A DNA stretch of 64,000 nt, from contig CAYNEO010000012.1 of assembly GCA_964396245.1 (NCBI GenBank), positions 13,651 to 77,650 of the forward strand, in the 5' to 3' direction. The stretch comes from CAYNEO01 sp964396245. Its GTDB lineage: Bacteria; Zixibacteria; MSB-5A5; GN15; FEB-12. Position numbers and translations under genes: made by a program. The stretch's first letter is position 1. Each line of letters begins with the position of its first letter. The notes beneath the pieces were generated by a model that was not told the origin of the DNA, did no database searches, and worked only from the letters and a program-made list of their open reading frames with translations. Positions 8,613-14,570 of this stretch are shown here, piece by piece.

Positions 8613-9313
8613 ACCGGGGCTCCTTTCTTATCGAGTGTTTCCGCGACATCTTCATCAACCCGCGCCGGGAATTTCCAGGCCAGCGTGCTGACCAGCTGCG
8701 ACAGCGGCATGAGCACGCAATGGGCAATCTTCGTGAACGGCAACAGCACGAAAATCAACTCACCCGAGAGCACATGCACCAGCATGAATGCCTGGTACGT
8801 TTTCGGCGCCACACCGAGATTGGCGCAGACATAGCCGGTGATGAACGGGATGATCAGCAACAGCGGCCAGAGATAATCCTGCTTGCGACTGATAACCCGT
8901 GCCTGTTGAACGCCGACCCGACCGAGAAACAGCGCCAGGCCGAGCACGATTGTCGCCAGGGTCATGATGTTGGCTACGTCAGCCGGAAGCGTCCACCAGC
9001 CGAACCCGATCGCGCTTTTCCACAGGCGGACATGGGCGAACAGGAAAATCGGGGTCACAATCAGACCGATATGAAAAGCGATCGCGACTATGCTGTACAC
9101 CGGTCGATGGTGCAGCAGGCGCTTTGCCGGAAAAACCCATTCCAGCGTTCTCATGATTGTCAGCCGCCAGGGGATAGTCTTGTCGCCGGCTCGCCGGTAA
9201 GCCTGGACCATGCCCACGATATCCAGTATCAGGATGCGCAGCAGTCCCAGGACCATGACCGCGAATGTCAGGCGAAACAGCGGCCCTCTGGCAAATTCCA
9301 AAAATGCATCCAC
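8609..9313 (-). CDS. Cytochrome b subunit (HmcE/TmcC/NarI-like)
   Basis: 234 residues with five or so membrane helices. Histidines are placed as in HmcE/DsrM/NarI di-heme cytochrome b proteins (LLHHRPVYS, AIAFHIGLI, FAHVRLW, LVHVLSGE, KIAHCVL). Such subunits pass electrons between quinone and an HdrD-type Fe-S partner. A longer reading frame opens at 9367, but GTG 9313 (VDAFLEFARGP) is a better start. It has an AGGA sequence upstream and clears the end of the HdrD-like gene by 13 bases. It overlaps the ferredoxin-like gene by 4 bases. Confidence 0.83.
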   Translation of the reverse strand: MDAFLEFARGPLFRLTFAVMVLGLLRILILDIVGMVQAYRRAGDKTIPWRLTIMRTLEWVFPAKRLLHHRPVYSIVAIAFHIGLIVTPIFLFAHVRLWKSAIGFGWWTLPADVANIMTLATIVLGLALFLGRVGVQQARVISRKQDYLWPLLLIIPFITGYVCANLGVAPKTYQAFMLVHVLSGELIFVLLPFTKIAHCVLMPLSQLVSTLAWKFPARVDEDVAETLDKKGAPV

Positions 9314-9326
9314 AACTCGTTTCCTT

Positions 9327-10826
9327 CTATTCCTTGCTGCCGGCGGAAAGATTTGACACGCCGACATCTGTATTTGTCTTCTCGTTCTTCTCTTCTTTAT
9401 TGGCGGGAGCGTTGTCGAAAATGATTGCCTTGTAAAGTAGGTCGTGAAGGCCGACCACCTCGGCGTCGATCCCCTGATCTTCGACCAGCTCCCTCAGTTG
9501 TTTCTTGCAATTGGCGCACGGAGCCACTACGTATTTGGCCCCCGTTGCGCGAATCTGATCGGCCTTGGCTTTGCCGCCGACCGTCGTGCGGTAAGGACGG
9601 ATCTCATCGATGGACACGGTCCCGCCGCCGCCGCCGCAGCAGATATTCTCATCGCGGTTCGGCGTCATCTCGACAAAGTCCGCACAGATCGCTTTCAGCA
9701 GTTCGCGCGGCTGTTCGGTTATCCATCGCTGCCGGGCAATGTTGCACGGGTCGTGGTACGTGACCCGTTCCTTGATCGTATTCGGCCGTAGTTTCAGCCG
9801 CCCTTCTTTCCACGCCTGGTGGGTGTACTCCATGATATTGATGACCGGCAGGGCGTCTTTGCCGCCGCAGTGAGTCGGAAGAAAATACTTGGCCGATCGC
9901 GATGCATGGCCGCACTCGCCGATCAATACTTTCTTCCCTTTCAGACGACGCGTCTCGGCATCCACCTTCCGGACCACGCGCTCGAGAATCCGGTCGCTGT
10001 AAAACAGACCGTAATTGATACCGTCGAAATACCCGGTGCCGATCGTCCACGAGTCCCCCGTCGCCGCAAACACGGCGGCGTTGCCCATCAGTGTTTCCGC
10101 TTCCATCAGGAAATCGCTCACGGCCGGGAAAAAGACATATTCGGCGCCTTCGACATCGAGCGGAAACTTGATATCAACGCCCTTTTCTTCCTTCATATCT
10201 TCCTCGAGAAACTCGAGGGTATCCATCAATGCCGGGACCGGCACGGCCGACGTATTGCCTGTCTTCCCCTCCAGCTGTTCGCGGGTCGACACGACCAGCG
10301 CACGGGGAGCGATACCGATCTCGCTCAGAATGTAGCGGCCAAGATGCGTGACCAGGGCGTGATCGATTCCCGACGGGCACTCCAGGGTGCAACGGCGGCA
10401 GGCGGTGCAGTTCCAGAATGAATCCGCCATCTGCTCTATTTTCTCATCCGTTAAATGGCCGGTGCCAAGCAGGCGGCCGCGCACCGATCCGGCCAGGGTG
10501 AAATGTCGTCGGTAAACCGACAGGAGCAGCTCCGAACGCTTGCAGGGTATATCTTCCGGGTTGCCGGTGGCCTGATACACCTGGCACTGGGTGGCGCATC
10601 GGGAGCACTTGGCGCTCATACGTATAAAATGGTCCAGCGCGAATTGGTAATTGGAATGGCGAAGAATCGCCGCGAAGGCTTCCAGAAATCGTCGCGGCCG
10701 CTCGCCGATATCGTAATCCTCGACAAAATAGCGCACATCGAGTTTCTGACGCTCGGCCACCTCCGGCTTTCTCGTCGGTGCAAACGCTTTCGCGCGCTGG
10801 TCCCCGGTGATCCGACTTGTCCTCAT
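9327..10826 (-). CDS. HdrD/HmcF-like Fe-S oxidoreductase (CCG protein)
   Basis: 499 residues, soluble. An N-terminal pair of [4Fe-4S] motifs (CSRCATQC and CTACRRCTLECP) is followed by CCG-type domains (DUF224/PF02754). The last one is complete: DPCN, ICCGGGGG and CANCK. Such domains bind the non-cubane cluster in heterodisulfide reductase HdrD and occur in HmcF and TmcB. Start ATG 10826 has GGAG five bases upstream. As the first redox gene of the operon it is probably the cytoplasmic catalytic or electron-entry subunit. Its actual substrate (a disulfide, ferredoxin or another donor) cannot be told from sequence. Confidence 0.87.
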   Translation of the reverse strand: MRTSRITGDQRAKAFAPTRKPEVAERQKLDVRYFVEDYDIGERPRRFLEAFAAILRHSNYQFALDHFIRMSAKCSRCATQCQVYQATGNPEDIPCKRSELLLSVYRRHFTLAGSVRGRLLGTGHLTDEKIEQMADSFWNCTACRRCTLECPSGIDHALVTHLGRYILSEIGIAPRALVVSTREQLEGKTGNTSAVPVPALMDTLEFLEEDMKEEKGVDIKFPLDVEGAEYVFFPAVSDFLMEAETLMGNAAVFAATGDSWTIGTGYFDGINYGLFYSDRILERVVRKVDAETRRLKGKKVLIGECGHASRSAKYFLPTHCGGKDALPVINIMEYTHQAWKEGRLKLRPNTIKERVTYHDPCNIARQRWITEQPRELLKAICADFVEMTPNRDENICCGGGGGTVSIDEIRPYRTTVGGKAKADQIRATGAKYVVAPCANCKKQLRELVEDQGIDAEVVGLHDLLYKAIIFDNAPANKEEKNEKTNTDVGVSNLSAGSKE

Positions 10827-10861
10827 GTTTTCTCCACGTTATGTCTATTCATAGTCTGTCT

Positions 10862-11629
10862 TCAGTTTCGTGTATCCTGACTGCTCCTCCCCGAAGCTGC
10901 CTCGTGTCCCGCGATAGCTTCCTGGAGAATCGGGATTCGGTCCCTGACATGGTGATCCTGGAACGCGAAGGCGGCATCGGGATCGATCAGCTCAACACCG
11001 TATTCACGGCATCGCTCTTTGACTGTCGGTGTCGTCGAATGCACGTAAACCCGGGCATGGTATCCCCCCGATGCCACCAAATGCAGGAGCTGGATTTCCT
11101 GGTCGGGGCGGTACATGTGGGCGCCGCAGCAAATCGCCACCCGTATCAGCTTATAGCAGACCGGGCAGTTGATTTCGGCGACCAGGTCAACCGGAAACGG
11201 TGCACACTCGGCAGCCGGGCGAACAATATACCCGTGCGCCGAGAACAGCTCGTTGGTCCAGCACACCAGATCTTCGAGGGGCACCTCCGAATCGAACTCG
11301 ATTGTCCCGTCAGCTTTTGAATCAAGGCTAAGCCGACCGGCGACATAAGCATCGATAGCTTCCGAGACTCCGCCGGAAACACCGGGAAAAATGGCAATTC
11401 CTGCGGCGCCAAGCAGATTCCGGTAAAAATCCTTTATTCCGTTGCAAATGAGAACATTAACCCCCGAATCCCGCAGCAGTTGAACGCGTCCGAAACCCTC
11501 GCAGCCGCCGCATTCCACAATCCGGCTCTCGGTAGCGCGGCCATACTCCACCTGGGCTATCATGAAAATTCGGGCCACCTCAAAACAGGGGGCCACGACA
11601 TCGCCAAATTTCGGTAATGCAACAATCAT
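10862..11629 (-). CDS. NifX/NifB-type (dinitrogenase cofactor-like) domain protein with Cys-rich C-terminal domain
   Basis: 255 residues. The first 110 match the NifX/NifB-C/MTH1175-like fold (MIVALPKFGDVVAPCFEVA, then a Gly-rich ECGGCEGFG turn and late NGIKDF), a family that binds metal clusters. The remaining 130 residues are not recognised; they hold CPVCYK, a CC pair and a predicted alpha/beta fold. Start chosen at ATG 11629 because GGAG lies six bases upstream. Longer starts at 11644 and 11668 would overlap the -24/-12 promoter. The gene is first in the sigma-54-driven unit, 35 bases ahead of the HdrD-like gene. Role unknown; cluster carriage or redox sensing for the complex is a reasonable guess. 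Confidence 0.72.
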   Translation of the reverse strand: MIVALPKFGDVVAPCFEVARIFMIAQVEYGRATESRIVECGGCEGFGRVQLLRDSGVNVLICNGIKDFYRNLLGAAGIAIFPGVSGGVSEAIDAYVAGRLSLDSKADGTIEFDSEVPLEDLVCWTNELFSAHGYIVRPAAECAPFPVDLVAEINCPVCYKLIRVAICCGAHMYRPDQEIQLLHLVASGGYHARVYVHSTTPTVKERCREYGVELIDPDAAFAFQDHHVRDRIPILQEAIAGHEAASGRSSQDTRN

Positions 11630-11652
11630 TAGCAACTCCGGCATACCTATTG

Positions 11653-11667
11653 GCGAATTCCGTGCCA
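11653..11667 (-). promoter_or_regulatory. Sigma-54 (-24/-12) promoter of the redox operon
   Basis: Read on the minus strand: TGGCACGGAATTCGC. The -24 half TGGCACG is exact, GG-N10-GC spacing is exact, and the -12 half is TCGC in place of TTGC. The predicted start is near 11641, giving a leader of about 12 bases to ATG 11629. The gene immediately upstream on the same strand encodes a sigma-54 activator, which supports the call. Confidence 0.65.
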
Positions 11668-11756
11668 TAACCGAAATAACTCACTCAACTCATTGCATAA
11701 CAATAGATTTACGGTTTGGCTGGAATGGCCGGTGTTGCAGCGAATGCAGCTATCGG

Positions 11757-11771
11757 TGTTGCTTTGCAACA
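11757..11771. promoter_or_regulatory. Candidate activator-binding palindrome (proximal)
   Basis: TGTTGC-TTT-GCAACA, a perfect 6-bp inverted repeat centred about 123 bases before the predicted start. It shares GTTGC/GCAAC arms with the palindrome at 11782-11793. A weaker related element (GTTGC then GCAGC) lies at 11734-11750. Confidence 0.6.
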
Positions 11772-11781
11772 ATAATCAACT

Positions 11782-11793
11782 GTTGCATGCAAC
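11782..11793. promoter_or_regulatory. Candidate activator-binding palindrome (distal)
   Basis: GTTGCATGCAAC, a perfect 12-base palindrome centred 23.5 bases (about two helical turns) from the proximal site. It is centred about 146 bases upstream of the predicted start. Paired sites at this distance are what sigma-54 activators normally bind. Confidence 0.6.
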
Positions 11794-11815
11794 GATGGGC
11801 TGGGAAGGATGAGTC

Positions 11816-13186
11816 TTACTGTGCGGCCGGTAAATCGTCGGGGCGAATGCCGTAGCGGCGAAGTTTTCGCCAGAGTGTCGTGCGGTTAATCCCCAGCTCT
11901 TTTGCGGCCAGGGTCTGGTTCCCCCCGTGACGGGCAAGACTCTCACGGATTCGGCTCTGTTCATCCGCAGCGGCCGAAAGAGGGTCCTTGCGAGCCGGTG
12001 TTCGTTCGTTCGTTTCCGGAGTTGTTGACTCGTGCAGTTCAGCAGGCAGATGTTCTTTCTGAATGATACTGCCGTGACAAACTACAAAACAGTACTCAAT
12101 AATATTCTCGAGTTCGCGAACATTGCCCGGAAAGTCGTGGCGCATCAGGATACTCATCACTTCCGGGCTCACACTCACCACGTTCTTGCCCCGGCGGGCG
12201 TTGTTCTTCTTGATGAAATGATCGACCAGGTACGGCACGTCCTCGCGACGGTCCCGGAGCGGCGGGAGATCGAATTTCACGACCGCCAGCCGGAAATAAA
12301 GGTCATCACGGAATTTTCCCCGCGCCACCAGTTCGCGCAGCTCGCGATTGGTAGCCGCCACCACGCGGATATCGGCTTTGATCGGCTCGGTCGAGCCCAG
12401 CGGTTCGTACTCCCTCTGCTGGAGCAGGCGCAACAGTTTCACTTGCGTCGACATCGGTAATTCGCCTATCTCGTCGAAGAAAACCGTGCCGCCCTCCGCC
12501 GCCGTCAATTTGCCGTCCTTGTCCCGCTTGGCATCAGTGAAAGCGCCCTTGACATAACCGAACAACTCCGACTCAAAAAGCTGCGCCGGCAGCGTGCCGC
12601 AGTTGATGACCACGTAATTCTCATCCCACCTCGGACTCAGGTTGTGAATCGCCCGCGCGAACAGCTCTTTGCCGGACCCGGAGGGACCCTGGATCAACAC
12701 GGTGCTGTCGCTGTCCGCCACATCGGGAAGGATCGCAAAGAGCTTGTGAATCAACGGACTCTTGGAGACAATATCCTCGAACGAATAATTCTTCGCGAGT
12801 TCCTTGCGGAGCCGTTCGATTGTCGAGAGGTCGCGGAACGTTTCCACCGCCCCGAGCACGTTGCCGTCATCGTCGCGGAGCACCGCCGTGGAAATACTGA
12901 TCGGAATCCGTTCACCGGTCGCGTTGGTGATATTCACCGGCTGGTCGATTGCCTCTTTGCCGGTGTGCAGCGTTTGCTCGAGCAAACAGCCGGTTTCGCA
13001 GCAGTCGGCGTGGAACACCTCGTAACACCGACGCCCGAGTGCTTTCGATGCCGGCAGGCCGGTGATTTTCTCGGCGGCGGGATTGAACGACGTAATGATC
13101 CGGTTGCTGTTGACAGTGAAAACACCGTCGGCAATCGATGAAAGGATCACCTTGAAAAATCGATCATCCTGGGGCGTATCCGGCAT
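11816..13186 (-). CDS. Sigma-54-dependent activator (PAS-AAA-Fis)
   Basis: 456 residues: a PAS domain (about 8-120), a sigma-54 AAA+ domain (about 140-370) and a Fis-type helix-turn-helix (about 410-450, NQTLAAKELGINRTTLWRKL). Walker A is GPSGSGKE and Walker B is GTVFFDEIGE. The loop that contacts sigma-54 reads GAFTDA instead of the usual GAFTGA, a tolerated but less common form. The PAS domain carries a cysteine group (RRCYEVFHADCCETGC) like that in the histidine kinase of the same cluster, suggesting a similar signal. No receiver domain is present, so the PAS domain should control activity directly. Likely target: the promoter 150 bases downstream of its own stop. Confidence 0.9.
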   Translation of the reverse strand: MPDTPQDDRFFKVILSSIADGVFTVNSNRIITSFNPAAEKITGLPASKALGRRCYEVFHADCCETGCLLEQTLHTGKEAIDQPVNITNATGERIPISISTAVLRDDDGNVLGAVETFRDLSTIERLRKELAKNYSFEDIVSKSPLIHKLFAILPDVADSDSTVLIQGPSGSGKELFARAIHNLSPRWDENYVVINCGTLPAQLFESELFGYVKGAFTDAKRDKDGKLTAAEGGTVFFDEIGELPMSTQVKLLRLLQQREYEPLGSTEPIKADIRVVAATNRELRELVARGKFRDDLYFRLAVVKFDLPPLRDRREDVPYLVDHFIKKNNARRGKNVVSVSPEVMSILMRHDFPGNVRELENIIEYCFVVCHGSIIQKEHLPAELHESTTPETNERTPARKDPLSAAADEQSRIRESLARHGGNQTLAAKELGINRTTLWRKLRRYGIRPDDLPAAQ

Positions 13187-13224
13187 AATTCACTCACAAT
13201 CCAATTCAACGAACTCCGCTTCTT

Positions 13225-13240
13225 TGTACACACCAGTACA
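13225..13240 (-). repeat. Inverted repeat upstream of the PAS activator gene
   Basis: TGTAC-ACACCA-GTACA, a 5-bp inverted repeat about 40 bases before the activator start at 13186, within an AT-richer stretch that probably holds its promoter. A possible operator; evidence is only the symmetry and position. Confidence 0.3.
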
Positions 13241-13314
13241 ATATAACAGCTAAATCGTTTGAGGCAATGTCGTTAGTGCTTTCGAATCAATAGACGGGAT
13301 ACGTGTATTACCGG

Positions 13315-13340
13315 CGGTCCGGGGGCATGCCCCCGGACCG
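13315..13340 (-). terminator. Perfect 26-base GC-rich palindrome after the SHOCT/DUF2089 operon
   Basis: Thirteen-base arms (CGGTCCGGGGGCA and its complement) meet without a spacer, 14 bases past the stop at 13354. As RNA it would form a very stable hairpin with a small loop. No T-run follows, so it may be a transcript-protecting or Rho-aided terminator rather than a classic intrinsic one. Confidence 0.45.
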
Positions 13341-13353
13341 TAAGTGAATCCGG

Positions 13354-13779
13354 CTAGCAGCAGAAGATGCGGACTTTCTCATTGTCCGCGTCGATATCGA
13401 TCGAACTCTCGGTCAGCGCCTGGAGAAGAACTTCGATATTCTCCGAGTCGAGCTGGTTCAAATCGATATTGAGCCCCTTCTCGCTCAGGTGTGAGCTGAA
13501 CTTGTTCTTGGCGTGCTCCGGCATCAGCGAGCCGAGTTTCATCCCGGCCTTCAGCAAAATGATCGGGATCTTGATATCGACATTTTCGCGGCCGCCGTGA
13601 CGCGCCGGGTCACTGCTCTGCACCTTCACGTGCAAGAACTTCGGTCGCTTACCGTCGGTCGTTTCCACTGCCGGAGCGCTGACCCCGCGGTCGAGAGCAT
13701 CCATCAGACGCTCGGCCTCGTCGGCAGTGATCTTCCCCTCCGCCAGCATCTCGAGAATTTGTTTTCTTTCGCTATTCAT
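13354..13779 (-). CDS. SHOCT-like / YvlB-N domain protein
   Basis: 141 residues. The N terminus (RKQILEMLAEGKITADEAERLMDAL) is a SHOCT-like short helical hairpin as found at the N terminus of YvlB/LiaX-type proteins; it is thought to mediate oligomerisation. The middle (about 45-140) is a beta-rich domain of unknown role, and the protein ends in a Cys-Cys pair. GGAG precedes ATG 13779. It is the last gene of a three-gene unit with a shorter paralogue and a DUF2089 regulator. Function inferred only as part of an envelope or stress regulatory unit. Confidence 0.7.
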   Translation of the reverse strand: MNSERKQILEMLAEGKITADEAERLMDALDRGVSAPAVETTDGKRPKFLHVKVQSSDPARHGGRENVDIKIPIILLKAGMKLGSLMPEHAKNKFSSHLSEKGLNIDLNQLDSENIEVLLQALTESSIDIDADNEKVRIFCC

Positions 13780-13818
13780 GGCTTAGCTCCTTCGTTATTG
13801 GTATCTGCATTCTCTTCG

Positions 13819-14028
13819 CTATATCCACGCCGGCTGCGACCCGCTGAAATATGTGGGCAGCACTGCAGGCAAGCTGTTACGACCATAGCGTTTGGCCTCT
13901 CTCGTGACCGAATCGGTCGCTACGCCAACCACTCTTTCCGAAAGACCCAGCAACAGCAGCTCGGCCTCATCGGCGCTTATGCGGCCCTGACCCAGCATGT
14001 TCAGGACCAGCAGGTTTGCGCTACTCAT
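13819..14028 (-). CDS. Small SHOCT-like protein
   Basis: 69 residues. Its first 30 residues (NLLVLNMLGQGRISADEAELLLLGL) are the same SHOCT-like hairpin as in the neighbour at 13354-13779; the rest is short and unassigned. ATG 14028 overlaps the DUF2089 stop by 8 bases and has AAGGAGA upstream, so it is clearly a translated, coupled gene. It probably hetero-oligomerises with its larger relative (inference). Confidence 0.65.
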   Translation of the reverse strand: MSSANLLVLNMLGQGRISADEAELLLLGLSERVVGVATDSVTREAKRYGRNSLPAVLPTYFSGSQPAWI

Positions 14029-14398
14029 GCTTATCTCCTTCCTTCAGCCGCTTCAAGGCTTCGGCTACGTCAATCTCACCCCGGTCCAGCCGATCCAGGA
14101 CATCGCTGCGATCCGGGATTTCTTCGACCTCGACAAAATCAAGTTGCTGCGCAATCCGGTTAAGCCGGCTTTTGACCGTGGGATAGCTGACCCCAAACTG
14201 CTTTTCCATCTGCTTGATAGAGCCGTGAGACTTGACAAAAACGGCCGCGAACACCTGGTCCTCGGCACTGAGCCGGGCCATCGGCGGCAGTTCGAACTCG
14301 CCCTCAATAACCACGCTGTCACCCTCAATCTCAACCCGTGTCACGACCAGACGCTTTCCATCGGTCAGCTTTGTCAGATATGCCCAATCTTTCTTCAT
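14021..14398 (-). CDS. DUF2089-family regulator
   Basis: 125 residues. Matches DUF2089: a short beta-rich N terminus, then a helix-turn-helix-like segment (GSIKQMEKQFGVSYPTVKSR) and a C-terminal SHOCT-like hairpin (DVLDRLDRGEIDVAEALKRL). AAGGAG lies five bases before ATG 14398. It heads the operon with two SHOCT-like proteins, a pairing seen widely in bacteria. It probably autoregulates through the palindrome in its AT-rich upstream region. No zinc ribbon is visible at the N terminus, although many DUF2089 members have one. Confidence 0.78.
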   Translation of the reverse strand: MKKDWAYLTKLTDGKRLVVTRVEIEGDSVVIEGEFELPPMARLSAEDQVFAAVFVKSHGSIKQMEKQFGVSYPTVKSRLNRIAQQLDFVEVEEIPDRSDVLDRLDRGEIDVAEALKRLKEGDKHE

Positions 14399-14427
14399 TT
14401 CGACTCCTTGATATCGATTCTTACTAC

Positions 14428-14444
14428 AATATACGGAATATATT
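14428..14444 (-). promoter_or_regulatory. AT-rich promoter region with inverted repeat of the DUF2089 operon
   Basis: AATATA-CGGAA-TATATT is a perfect 6-bp inverted repeat 30 bases before ATG 14398. Just upstream on the minus strand is TTGCAT, then 16 bases, then TAATAT, a plausible -35/-10 pair. The region 14400-14520 is strikingly AT-rich compared with the rest of the window. Confidence 0.45.
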
Positions 14445-14570
14445 AATAAAGTTTCACGTTTATGCAAAAATAATTGATTTTTTTAATATTATGATTAAAA
14501 ATGTAGGGCAGAACGGCTGAGATGACTAAATTCTATGGTAATCAGCAGGTTACAGGTGGAAAACGAAATA

